NCBI GenBank assembly: GCA_040904925.1
Contig: JBBDSP010000006.1
Location: forward strand, 341,500 to 405,499
DNA length: 64,000 nt
From: Gracilimonas sp040904925
GTDB taxonomy: Bacteria; Bacteroidota; Rhodothermia; Balneolales; Balneolaceae
Direction of reading: 5' to 3'
Under the pieces are notes generated by a model, which saw only the letters and a program-made list of their open reading frames with translations, was not told the origin of the DNA and made no database searches. Below, piece by piece: positions 16,730 to 25,042 of this stretch; position 1 is the first letter of the stretch; each line of letters opens with the position of its first letter. Position numbers and translations under genes: made by a program.

Positions 16730-18715
16730 ATGGCCATTACTACTGAAAAAAAGATCTCCTCCGAACAGGCTTTACACATCTATAAAAACCTATTACTTCC
16801 GCGGAGGATTGAAGAGCGAATGCTTAAGCTACTTCGACAGAACAAGATCAGTAAATGGTTTTCAGGAATCGGTCAGGAAGCGGTAGGAGTTGGAGTCACC
16901 CTCTCAGCCAAACCCAAAGATTATATTTTACCCATGCACCGGAATCTGGGGGTTTTTACTTCGCGAGAAGTTCCCTTATACAATCTCTTTTGCCAGCTTT
17001 TTGGGAAGGCAGATGGATTTACCAACGGTCGTGATCGATCATTTCACTTCGGGACATTAGATCATAATATTGTTGGGATGGTCTCTCATCTTGCCGCTAT
17101 GATGCCGGTTGCTGATGGATTAGCCCTCGCAAAAAAACTAAAAGGTGAAGATGCCGTTGCTTTTTCTTTTTGCGGCGATGGGGCCACAAGCGAAGGTGAT
17201 TTTCATGAAGCCCTTAATCTGGCTGCCGTATGGAAATTGCCGGTAGTATTTGTCATTGAAAATAATGGCTATGGGCTTTCCACTCCCACTTCAGAACAGT
17301 ACGCTTGCAAACATCTTTCTGATCGTGCTAAAGGCTATGGAATACACGGCTTCAACATTGATGGAAACAACATTTTTGAAGTGATGGAAACCGTAGAAAA
17401 AGCCCGAGAACTTGCCTTAAAGGGTGAACCGGTGCTCATTGAAGCCAAAACCTTCCGCATGCGTGGACATGAAGAAGCTTCCGGTACCCACTATGTGCCC
17501 GATGTCTTGTTTAAAAACTGGGCTGAAAAAGATCCCATCCTGCGACTTGAAAACTTTATGGAAAAGGAAGGGATTGCTGAAAAAGCTGACTTTAAAAAGG
17601 TCACTAAAGAGATCGATCAATCATTCAAAAAAGACCTTGAACAAGCACTGAATGCGGCTGACCCCATTTTCAATGAGCAGACTGAATTAAATGCAGTTTA
17701 CTCTCAGGAGGCTCCCAAGCCCCCTGTTTATTCAAATGGAATTACCTACGAGAAACGATTCGTGGATGTTCTACAGTCTACCCTATGGCAGGCTTTTGAA
17801 GAAGATGATTCTTTCCTGATCATGGGACAGGATATAGCCGAGTATGGCGGGGTATTTAAAATTACGGAAGGGTTTCTCAAGGAATTTGGAAAAGACCGGA
17901 TTCGAAACACTCCTATTATAGAATCAGGCGTTTTGGGAGCTTCAATGGGACTGGCTTTGGAAGGATTCAAACCGGTTGTTGAAATGCAATTCGCTGATTT
18001 CATCTCCTGTGGATTCAATCAGATCGTTAACAATATTGCCAAGACTCATTACCGGTGGTCGCCCCCGCTCAATATCACCATTCGTGCTCCACACGGCGGC
18101 GGAGTTGGAGCAGGGCCCTATCACTCTCAATCAGTGGAAGGCTTGTTCATGCAAATTCCGGGACTTAAAGTAGTGGTTCCCGGCACCGTAGAAGATGCAC
18201 AGAATTTATTGTACAGTTCCCTTTATGATCCGAATCCGGTTCTCTTCTTAGAGCATAAAAAACTCTATCGAAGTCTCAAAGCAACCGTTCCCGATAAAGC
18301 TGCCTATGAGCCACTTGGGAAAGCAAAAGTTCTCAGAGAAGGCACCGATGCCACCATCATCACTTATGGGATGGGCGTACAATGGGCCTTGGCTGTTTCT
18401 GATAATTATGAAGAAAAGGACATCTCTTTGGAAGTTCTGGATTTGAGAACGCTCCTTCCATTAGATAAAGAAGCCATCCGAAAAACAGTTTTAAAAACTG
18501 GAAAAGTATTACTGCTTCAGGAACCTTCCCTCACTTTGGGCCCAGTTAGTGAGATCTCAGCCATTATATCTGAAGAATGCTTTGAGTGGCTGGATGCTCC
18601 GGTCATTCGCTGTGCTTCAATGGATACGCCAATTCCTCATGACAAAGGTTTGGAAGATGGATTTATGGCCTCCTCCTACTTAGGTGATAAACTATCAAAA
18701 CTTTTGTCATACTGA
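16730..18715 (+). CDS. 2-oxoacid dehydrogenase E1, fused alpha-beta (branched-chain or pyruvate type)
   Basis: Thiamine-diphosphate E1 component with alpha and beta chains joined in one 661-residue protein. The alpha half (about 1-320) has the ThDP motif FSFCGDGATSEGDFHEALNL ending in ENNGYG. The beta half (from about 340) has FLIMGQDIAEYGGVFKITEG, and PVVEMQFADFISCGFNQIVN with the RAPHGGGVGAGPYHSQS segment. It is expected to feed an E2 not encoded here. Fused E1 chains of this size in this lineage are usually labelled 2-oxoisovalerate dehydrogenase, but pyruvate cannot be excluded. It begins 23 bases after the deoxyhypusine-synthase homologue on the same strand. Confidence 0.88.
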   Translation: MAITTEKKISSEQALHIYKNLLLPRRIEERMLKLLRQNKISKWFSGIGQEAVGVGVTLSAKPKDYILPMHRNLGVFTSREVPLYNLFCQLFGKADGFTNGRDRSFHFGTLDHNIVGMVSHLAAMMPVADGLALAKKLKGEDAVAFSFCGDGATSEGDFHEALNLAAVWKLPVVFVIENNGYGLSTPTSEQYACKHLSDRAKGYGIHGFNIDGNNIFEVMETVEKARELALKGEPVLIEAKTFRMRGHEEASGTHYVPDVLFKNWAEKDPILRLENFMEKEGIAEKADFKKVTKEIDQSFKKDLEQALNAADPIFNEQTELNAVYSQEAPKPPVYSNGITYEKRFVDVLQSTLWQAFEEDDSFLIMGQDIAEYGGVFKITEGFLKEFGKDRIRNTPIIESGVLGASMGLALEGFKPVVEMQFADFISCGFNQIVNNIAKTHYRWSPPLNITIRAPHGGGVGAGPYHSQSVEGLFMQIPGLKVVVPGTVEDAQNLLYSSLYDPNPVLFLEHKKLYRSLKATVPDKAAYEPLGKAKVLREGTDATIITYGMGVQWALAVSDNYEEKDISLEVLDLRTLLPLDKEAIRKTVLKTGKVLLLQEPSLTLGPVSEISAIISEECFEWLDAPVIRCASMDTPIPHDKGLEDGFMASSYLGDKLSKLLSY

Positions 18716-18745
18716 CCTGATTCAGTTTATTTGCTACTAACTCAT

Positions 18746-18795
18746 TTGTTTCAAAAATATTGAAACAATTATATTTGTTTCATTTTAATTGAAAC
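18746..18795. promoter_or_regulatory. Tandem operator-like dyads upstream of the SatD gene
   Basis: Two copies of GTTTCA-N7-TGAAAC occur at 18748-18766 and 18777-18795, 29 bp apart centre to centre. The first extends to a perfect TTGTTTCAA-N5-TTGAAACAA dyad. They lie 39-86 bases before the SatD start, just upstream of TATAAT at 18801-18806, so a bound factor would overlap the promoter. The spacing near three helical turns favours cooperative binding on one face. Confidence 0.6.
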
Positions 18796-18833
18796 TTAAG
18801 TATAATGGATTGATCATTAAATAAATCACTGCT

Positions 18834-19478
18834 ATGGCAAAAGGCTCCACCAAACATTACATATTGATGGCAGATGTTGTCTCAAGCAGCGAGTATGAAG
18901 CTGAATCTCTTCGCAAACAGCTTAAAGAGCTTACTGAGCGTTGTAATAAACAATTAAGTAAGAATATACTTTCCCCTTATACCATAACTTTGGGCGATGA
19001 ATTTCAGGGAATAGCCACCTCCCTTGAAGCAGCGATAGAAGCCTTTTTTTTCTTCGAAGAAGAGACATTGAGAAAGCAGTATGATTTCAAACTACATTAT
19101 GCCCTTCATTATGGAAAGATAGACACCAGAATTAATCCGGATATTGCCTATGAAATGATGGGCCCCGGGCTGACAAGAGCTCGTGAACTATTAGCGAGTA
19201 AAAAAAGAGGTCGTAAACGATTTGAGTTCGATCTGTCGGATGAAACTGAATCCCTGCAGTTTTCACGCTTATTTGAAGTGCTTGATGCATTTATACTTTC
19301 CTGGAAAACAGAAGATTATCCTTTGATCATAGATATGATCGAAAACGAGAATAATGCTGAGGTAGGAGAAATTCACAATAAAAACAGGGATCAAATCTGG
19401 AAGCGTCGTAAAACTTTAATGATTAATGAGTATAATCTACTGAAGGATTTCATTTTAACCTACATTAAACAATCATGA
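18834..19478 (+). CDS. SatD-family protein
   Basis: 214-residue protein of the SatD family (named after the acid-response satCDE locus of Streptococcus mutans; biochemical role unknown). The N-terminus HYILMADVVSSSEYEAESLR and the central TITLGDEFQGIATSLEAAIE and LHYALHYGKIDTRINPDIAY are family hallmarks; the fold recalls nucleotide-cyclase-like domains, though this is only an impression. The C-terminus is basic with a possible helix-turn-helix. It overlaps the following membrane-protein gene by four bases and follows the tandem dyads, suggesting a two-gene regulated unit. Confidence 0.75.
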   Translation: MAKGSTKHYILMADVVSSSEYEAESLRKQLKELTERCNKQLSKNILSPYTITLGDEFQGIATSLEAAIEAFFFFEEETLRKQYDFKLHYALHYGKIDTRINPDIAYEMMGPGLTRARELLASKKRGRKRFEFDLSDETESLQFSRLFEVLDAFILSWKTEDYPLIIDMIENENNAEVGEIHNKNRDQIWKRRKTLMINEYNLLKDFILTYIKQS

Positions 19479-19795
19479 ATTGGCTTTGGCTTGTTGTCTC
19501 TTACCTGATATTAGAAGCATTCATAAACGGAGTTTTTCAAATTGTAAGTAAACGTCTGAAATCGGAAGAAAAGCGCGGAATTTCAGTAGCAAAAGGTATT
19601 TTAGAACGGCTGGTATTGATCATAGGAATAATGGCGGGATATCCACAAATAATAATAGCATTCGGAGCACTGAAGATTGGGACCCGATTTCAAAAGAACA
19701 GTAAAATTTCAAATGACTATTTCCTGATCGGAAATTTCATATCGTTACTCACTGCCATCATATTTGTACTGTTCGCACAAAGTTTTTTGAATTAG
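19475..19795 (+). CDS. Small membrane protein paired with SatD
   Basis: 106-residue hydrophobic protein with about three predicted membrane segments (residues 1-20, around 45-65 and 83-104). No family recognised with confidence. Its ATG overlaps the SatD stop (ATGA), so the two proteins are probably made together. The gene ends three bases before the converging anti-sigma gene. Confidence 0.65.
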   Translation: MNWLWLVVSYLILEAFINGVFQIVSKRLKSEEKRGISVAKGILERLVLIIGIMAGYPQIIIAFGALKIGTRFQKNSKISNDYFLIGNFISLLTAIIFVLFAQSFLN

Positions 19796-19798
19796 TAT

Positions 19799-20044
19799 CT
19801 AATTCGACTCAGAAATAGTTTTCATAAGCCGATCGATGAACTCATCTTTTGCTTTCACTTCCTGAAATTGTTCTAGAAGTTTTTTTCCTTCCTTTGCAGC
19901 AAAGGTCAGTTCACGAAGGTCATCATCGTGAACAAGTACTTCTTCAAATGTGTTTTTTTCTATCGCATCCAGAGTGTCATCCACATAATTGACAATATAA
20001 TCTTCAATTATGGGATGGTATTCTTTGTCTAATAAATTATCCAT
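19799..20044 (-). CDS. Small putative anti-sigma factor
   Basis: 81-residue acidic soluble protein (YIVNYVDDTLDAIEKNTFEE...) with no membrane segment and no cysteines, so not a zinc-type anti-sigma. The function is inferred only from position: it lies 43 bases downstream of an ECF sigma gene on the same strand, and its sequence (helical, a start like anti-sigma N-domains with an EYHPIIEDYIVNYVDDTLD run) fits a sigma-binding domain. Confidence 0.5.
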   Translation of the reverse strand: MDNLLDKEYHPIIEDYIVNYVDDTLDAIEKNTFEEVLVHDDDLRELTFAAKEGKKLLEQFQEVKAKDEFIDRLMKTISESN

Positions 20045-20087
20045 AAGGGAGTTTGCTGATTATCTTTCACTCCCTTTTAGTTGGTTT

Positions 20088-20699
20088 TCAGGCGTTTGTT
20101 CCCAACTGGACATAATCTTTTATCAACTCCTGAATTTGAGCTCTTCCCCGGTTGATCCTGGATTTCACAGTTCCCATTGGAATTCCGGTAATGTCTGAGA
20201 TCTCATCATAAGCCAATTGTTGAAGATCGCGTAAAATGATCACTTCACGGAAGTCTTCCGGTAATTCCATTAGTGCTTTTTCAAGCTCATCCATGCAAAG
20301 TTTTTCATGGAGAGCATCATCCTGAAGGATCGTGTTGTCCTCCAGAAGTAGCTCTCTATCATCGGGATCAGATTCATCTTTATGAATAGATACCTTATAC
20401 ATACGCTGCTTTTTCTTATATAAACTCTTGGCAAGATTTAGCGCAATAGTGTACATCCATGTCGAGAATTTGGCAATACGCTCATAGGAATGTTTGCTTT
20501 TATGTACTCTCAGAAAGGTCTCCTGAACCAGGTCTTCACAGTCCTGATGGTTGTGTGTGTAGCGATATAAAAAGTTATGAAGGCGATCCTGGTAACGATA
20601 TACTAATTCATTAAACGCTAACTCCTGTCCATTTTGAAAATATTCCATCAGATCTTCATCGTTGTACGTTTTTACAGCTGTAGCTTGAAACGCATCCAT
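20088..20699 (-). CDS. ECF-family RNA polymerase sigma factor
   Basis: 203-residue sigma-70 family member with region 2 (AFNELVYRYQDRLHNFLYRY, DLVQETFLRVHKS, FSTWMYTIALNLA) and region 4 (LMELPEDFREVIILRDLQQL, GIPMGTVKSRINRGRAQI). The ATG at 20697-20699 is preceded by GGAG seven bases upstream, one of the few clear Shine-Dalgarno sequences here; a TTG five codons earlier is less likely. It precedes the small putative anti-sigma gene. Its target promoters are not evident in this window. Confidence 0.92.
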   Translation of the reverse strand: MDAFQATAVKTYNDEDLMEYFQNGQELAFNELVYRYQDRLHNFLYRYTHNHQDCEDLVQETFLRVHKSKHSYERIAKFSTWMYTIALNLAKSLYKKKQRMYKVSIHKDESDPDDRELLLEDNTILQDDALHEKLCMDELEKALMELPEDFREVIILRDLQQLAYDEISDITGIPMGTVKSRINRGRAQIQELIKDYVQLGTNA

Positions 20700-20748
20700 A
20701 ATAGCACTCCACAAATTTATTACGATTTATACTAATCGCGAATCTAAC

Positions 20749-21816
20749 TTATCCGATGATTCGCTTGACCAAAAAGAATAAAATCGAAGTGGAGTCTAAT
20801 GTGCTGAAGCCTTTAATGGAGCGATCTGCATCCAAAAGAGCTTCAAATATCCGGGGCATTTCCGCGTAGCGAAAATTTGAGGCGTCGTCCCAGAGTTTGT
20901 TAAAATACCAGCTACTGCCAATTCCCAACTCACTCTGGATCTGATTTTTAGCAAACCCCTTTTCGGAGAGCCTCAAAATCTGCCAGACATTTACAAACAC
21001 ACTGTTAAAGAACCCCACGAGACGAATTAATTCTCCCGTGTCTGATTTAGTGTGTTGCAACATCTGTTCCGAAATGTATAGCGACTGTTCCATATTTCGT
21101 GAAACAATGGCCTCTTTGAGCTCTATGGCCGTAAATTCACGATATGAACCAATTATTTTTTTAACATCAGCCTCTGAAACCGTATCAGAAGTGTCCACAA
21201 AAGTGCACACTTTATCTATTTCAGTAGACAGTAACTGTAAATTATTGCCTACAAACTGAGCCAGTAACTGGGCTGCTGCCGGTTCAATATTCTTGGAGTG
21301 ATGGCTTCGAACCCAATCAATTACCCAATCAGGGATCAGGTAGTCGGCCATGCGTTCGAATTCATGGAACCCTACTTTCTTATCTTTTTTGAGGGCCTTT
21401 CCGATGTTGGTATTTCCTGCAGGCTTTTTCTCATCAAATAAAACGAGAATAGTGGTAGGGTTGGGGTTTTCTATGTAAGAAATAAAGTCATTGACATGAC
21501 CACGTGGAGAATCATCATCCCCTCCTCCCTTATTTAGCTGAAGAAAGTTACGAACAATGAGTACCCGCTTTTCTGCCATCATAGGGAAACTTCTGGCAAT
21601 GGACAAAGCTTGAGCCGGGGTAACATCCTGACCGTACAGCAGATCAAAATTAAAATCTTTTTGTTCGGGACGAATGACCTTTGAAAACTTTTCCAACAGT
21701 TGGTCAAGGTAAAAATCCTCTTCCCCAAAAAGATAATAAATCGGTTTAAGGTTGCCTGAGTTTAGCTCTCCTACTACCTGCTGATAAACCTGATTGCTGT
21801 TTTGTTTTCGTGCCAT
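20749..21816 (-). CDS. holA: DNA polymerase III subunit delta
   Basis: Clamp-loader delta subunit, about 355 residues. Typical segments are LKPIYYLFGEEDFYLDQLLE, ARSFPMMAEKRVLIVRNFLQ, TTILVLFDEKKPAGN and, in the C-terminal collar, SEQMLQHTKSDTGELIRLVG. It opens the beta clamp during loading. I took the ATG at 21816; a TTG three codons upstream is in frame. It is 49 bases upstream of the sigma gene on the same strand and divergent from the bactofilins. Confidence 0.9.
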   Translation of the reverse strand: MARKQNSNQVYQQVVGELNSGNLKPIYYLFGEEDFYLDQLLEKFSKVIRPEQKDFNFDLLYGQDVTPAQALSIARSFPMMAEKRVLIVRNFLQLNKGGGDDDSPRGHVNDFISYIENPNPTTILVLFDEKKPAGNTNIGKALKKDKKVGFHEFERMADYLIPDWVIDWVRSHHSKNIEPAAAQLLAQFVGNNLQLLSTEIDKVCTFVDTSDTVSEADVKKIIGSYREFTAIELKEAIVSRNMEQSLYISEQMLQHTKSDTGELIRLVGFFNSVFVNVWQILRLSEKGFAKNQIQSELGIGSSWYFNKLWDDASNFRYAEMPRIFEALLDADRSIKGFSTLDSTSILFFLVKRIIG

Positions 21817-21938
21817 AGATCGCAAAGATAAGGAAAAGTGACTCTGAATGAAGTGCCAATTCCAAGTCTTCCAAAATAAATAGCGAATTCTTCTGACTTA
21901 CACGGAACATAAAATTTGAAATATGGTACTAAGATTAT

Positions 21939-22352
21939 ATGAAATTGAAGAGAAGCAAAAATACCGTGACTACCACACCCAAAGCCCAATCGCCCAGCGT
22001 GACTTACATCACCGAATCAACAACAGTAACAGCCAATATTACCTGTAAGGATGATATTAGGGTTGCAGGAAAAGTTAATGGTGATATCAAAACCGATAAA
22101 AAGATCATCATCTCGAAAGAGGGAAAAGTAAAAGGTACCCTCAAATCACCAGTAGCTGATATTGCCGGAAAAGTTGACGGTGATATCATCACCTCCGGTA
22201 AACTTACCTTACGCCCAACTTCAATTGTGAATGGTAAGATTCAGGCTGAAAAACTATCTATAGAAGATGGAGCACAGTTGACAGGGGAATTTAAAGTCGG
22301 CCCGGAAAAGTTTAATCGTGAATCGAAAACCGTAACGAAAGCATCAAAATAA
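21939..22352 (+). CDS. Bactofilin (polymer-forming cytoskeletal protein)
   Basis: 137-residue bactofilin. After a basic N-terminal tail, residues about 25-120 form the beta-helical repeat core visible as regularly spaced GDI/GK turns (VAGKVNGDIKTDKKIIISKE, GKVDGDIITSGKLTLRPTSI, VNGKIQAEKLSIEDGAQLTG). Such proteins polymerise without nucleotide and scaffold envelope or cell-shape functions. A second bactofilin gene follows after 137 bases on the same strand. Confidence 0.9.
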   Translation: MKLKRSKNTVTTTPKAQSPSVTYITESTTVTANITCKDDIRVAGKVNGDIKTDKKIIISKEGKVKGTLKSPVADIAGKVDGDIITSGKLTLRPTSIVNGKIQAEKLSIEDGAQLTGEFKVGPEKFNRESKTVTKASK

Positions 22353-22489
22353 AGCCTCCGTCAAGAACATAGCTTAAATGATTTAAGCCCTTATTTAATA
22401 TTTAAATATTTTTAGCCTCTTTATGCCAATAAATTCCAAAACATTAAATATTTTAAGGGCTCAATTCTAACGCTTATATCTTATTCAAC

Positions 22490-23446
22490 GTGAACGAATT
22501 ACACAATCCGTCCCCAATTACGAATATTGCAAAGGGTACACGGATAAAAGCAGATGTAGAAACTGACTCCATCATTCAAGTTGCCGGAAGAGTTGAAGGT
22601 GATATAACAACAAAAAGCCATTTAGTATTAGAAAAGACCGGACATATTACCGGTTCCGTTATCTGTAAGAAAGCGACTATAAAGGGGAAAATCACCGGGG
22701 AACTCAGGGTTACTGAACAACTTGAAATAAAAAATACGGCTAACCTTGATGGGTTTGTATTTACAAAAAATATTCGGGTTGAAGAGGGGGCCATTTTGAT
22801 CGGCATTATTAAAGCCGGCCCCAAGATTGATGTACTCAATTCTAAGATCTCCGGTCAAAACGTGTCAAAAGTCAAAAATCAGCAAATAGATACAGAAACA
22901 ATTTCTGAACCTAAAGAGTCAACCCACAAAGAAAAAGAACCTGAGAGACAACAGCCTGAAAATCGATTTCTAACTAAACTTCTTATTGGTATTCCCGGAA
23001 TAATGGAATCTAATGATAATACTGAGCAGCTCTACTCAGCTTCACAGGGATTTCTTCAAGCCCTGGATTTCAACTTGGAAATATTTGATGCCCCCTCCTT
23101 TTCCCCTTATTATCAAAATCTGGCGTTTGTAATAAAAGGTACGGAAGAACAAGCAGAAGTGGCTCGTCATTTTAAAAAAGCCAAAGAAACATTAGAAACG
23201 GCTTTTTTAAAAAAAGAAGCACCTCCTGAAGCCTCAAACCTTCAAAAAGTGACGATAGAATTGACTAATGTGCTTTCTGATTTTGAACAAGTTGCTATTT
23301 TACTCGGGGAGATCCTGTTTATCAAGTTTCAATCCGGCGATGTCCAAACCATAGCGGTTGAAATTATAAATGGTGAATTAATGGATCAACTTAAGAAAAA
23401 ACCAAAGTTGATCACTGATCCTGAAAAACTATACTCCCTCTTATAG
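22490..23446 (+). CDS. Bactofilin with a long C-terminal extension
   Basis: 318 residues, over twice the usual length. Residues about 15-115 are a bactofilin core (VETDSIIQVAGRVEGDITTK, GSVICKKATIKGKITGELRV, NTANLDGFVFTKNIRVEEGA). After a charged linker (about 130-155) comes a predicted globular alpha/beta domain to the end that I do not recognise. Translation appears to start at GTG (22490) since the core needs the upstream residues. It follows the shorter bactofilin and ends 10 bases before the converging asnS. Confidence 0.82.
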   Translation: MNELHNPSPITNIAKGTRIKADVETDSIIQVAGRVEGDITTKSHLVLEKTGHITGSVICKKATIKGKITGELRVTEQLEIKNTANLDGFVFTKNIRVEEGAILIGIIKAGPKIDVLNSKISGQNVSKVKNQQIDTETISEPKESTHKEKEPERQQPENRFLTKLLIGIPGIMESNDNTEQLYSASQGFLQALDFNLEIFDAPSFSPYYQNLAFVIKGTEEQAEVARHFKKAKETLETAFLKKEAPPEASNLQKVTIELTNVLSDFEQVAILLGEILFIKFQSGDVQTIAVEIINGELMDQLKKKPKLITDPEKLYSLL

Positions 23447-23456
23447 ATAACGTTTT

Positions 23457-24950
23457 TTAGGGCTTAAGCCTACCCATCATTCTTGGGAACGGAATGGTTT
23501 CTCGTACGTGCGAAAGTCCGCACAACCAAGCCACAGTTCGCTCCAACCCCAATCCATAGCCCGAGTGTGGCACACTTCCGAAGCGACGAAGATCCAGGTA
23601 CCACTCAAATACTTCCTTATCCAGTCCTTCTTCTTTGATGCGTTTCTCCATCACTTCCAGATCATCCTCACGCTGAGATCCCCCAACAATTTCACCGTAG
23701 CCCTCCGGTGCCAATATATCCATTCCAAGTGCCAGCTTATTGGTTTCATCACGCTTCATGTAAAATGCTTTGATTTCAGCCGGCCAGTGGGTTACAATCA
23801 ACGGCACTTCAAACTGCATCATCAATACCGTTTCGTCACTTCCACCAAAATCATTACCCCATTCAAAGTTTCGGGCAGACTCTTTCCACTTCGGAATATT
23901 ACGGAGGTCTTCTTCGATCTGATCTATCCTGGCTGATATTTCTTTTACACGTTGGTCGATCTGGGCTTTTCGCCATTTCTTAGCCGATCCGTGTTCTTTT
24001 TTGATCTCTTCCTCCTCTTTCTCAAGATCAATTTGTTCTTGTCGGCGAGATTCAGCCATTTCATCCAGCATGTTAGCAGTCTCATCACTTTTAAGGATAT
24101 TTACCGCTTCAGTATAGGTCATCCGCTCAAAGGCGTTCTCCGCAACTTTTACAAGTGCTTCAGTTTCACGTTCTAATATTTCGAGTTCATTATTGCACTT
24201 ATCTAATACCTGAGATACAATGGCTTTTATCATATCCTCAGCCAGATCCATATTCATTTCGAGATCGTAGTATGCCATTTCGGGCTCGATCATCCAGAAT
24301 TCAGTGAGGTGGCGACGAGTTTTGGATTTCTCGGCTCTGAAAGTCGGCCCGAAGGTGTAGATCAATCCATGTGCCATTGCCATCGCTTCACCATAAAGTT
24401 GACCGGTTTGAGCCAGATATGCCTTTTCTTCAAAATAATCAGTCTCAAAAAGTGTAGTACTTCCCTCGGCAGCATTTCCTGTAAAGATCGGAGAATCCAT
24501 TTGAACAAAATCTCTGCCCTGAAAAAAAGTGTGGATAGCAAAGATAATTTCATTACGTACCCGCATGGCTGCCCATTGCTTCTGACTACGTAACCAAAGA
24601 TGACGGTTGTTCATTAGAAACTCTACGCCATGCTCTTTTGGGGTGATGGGATAGTCTTCCGCAATTTGGTGAACAACCACATTCGATACATGGATCTCAT
24701 GGCCTCCAACACTTCGGTCGTCGGCTTTAACTTTCCCGGTTACTTCCAATGAACTTTCCTGACGAAGCGAGGTAGCAGCTTCCCATACATTTTCTAAAAC
24801 ATCATCTTTAGCGATGACACATTGTGTTAGTCCCGTACCGTCTCTCATTTCAACAAATACCAAACTTCCGCTGCTGCGAAAATTATAAACCCAACCTTTT
24901 AGAGTAACTTCTTGGTCAACATGGTTAGAGAGGTTTTTGATGTAAGTCAT
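23457..24950 (-). CDS. asnS: Asparaginyl-tRNA synthetase
   Basis: Class II synthetase charging tRNA-Asn. N-terminal OB-fold anticodon domain (EVTLKGWVYNFRSSGSLVFV) then catalytic core with motif 2 region TFGPTFRAEKSKTRRHLTEF and motif 3 GYGLGLERTVAWLCGL. 497 residues; it has a charged coiled-coil-like insertion around residues 295-345 (rich in EEE and KK, with RVKEISARIDQIEEDL) that accounts for its extra length over the roughly 465-residue E. coli enzyme. Presence of a true AsnRS suggests direct asparaginylation. Confidence 0.95.
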   Translation of the reverse strand: MTYIKNLSNHVDQEVTLKGWVYNFRSSGSLVFVEMRDGTGLTQCVIAKDDVLENVWEAATSLRQESSLEVTGKVKADDRSVGGHEIHVSNVVVHQIAEDYPITPKEHGVEFLMNNRHLWLRSQKQWAAMRVRNEIIFAIHTFFQGRDFVQMDSPIFTGNAAEGSTTLFETDYFEEKAYLAQTGQLYGEAMAMAHGLIYTFGPTFRAEKSKTRRHLTEFWMIEPEMAYYDLEMNMDLAEDMIKAIVSQVLDKCNNELEILERETEALVKVAENAFERMTYTEAVNILKSDETANMLDEMAESRRQEQIDLEKEEEEIKKEHGSAKKWRKAQIDQRVKEISARIDQIEEDLRNIPKWKESARNFEWGNDFGGSDETVLMMQFEVPLIVTHWPAEIKAFYMKRDETNKLALGMDILAPEGYGEIVGGSQREDDLEVMEKRIKEEGLDKEVFEWYLDLRRFGSVPHSGYGLGLERTVAWLCGLSHVRETIPFPRMMGRLKP

Positions 24951-25008
24951 TTGGATTGATTATTGATGATTTTAAATTGATGATTTTTGAAACAGGTATA
25001 AGTTTTTA

Positions 25009-25036
25009 GGCGCAAGGTACAAGTGGTTCTTGCGCC
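25009..25036. repeat. Intergenic hairpin GGCGCAAG/CTTGCGCC
   Basis: A perfect 8-bp inverted repeat with a 12-base loop just downstream of the M16 peptidase gene. The surrounding text contains GCGCAAGG/CCTTGCACC words, as in short repetitive intergenic DNA. There is no T-run on either side in the right place, so it is a weak candidate terminator at best; it may stabilise the 3' end of the transcript. Confidence 0.4.
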
Positions 25037-25042
25037 TTGCAC

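Noticed and set aside
25009..25036. Terminator after the M16 peptidase gene
   Set aside because: The hairpin is good but it lacks a T-run; listed only as a repeat/hairpin.
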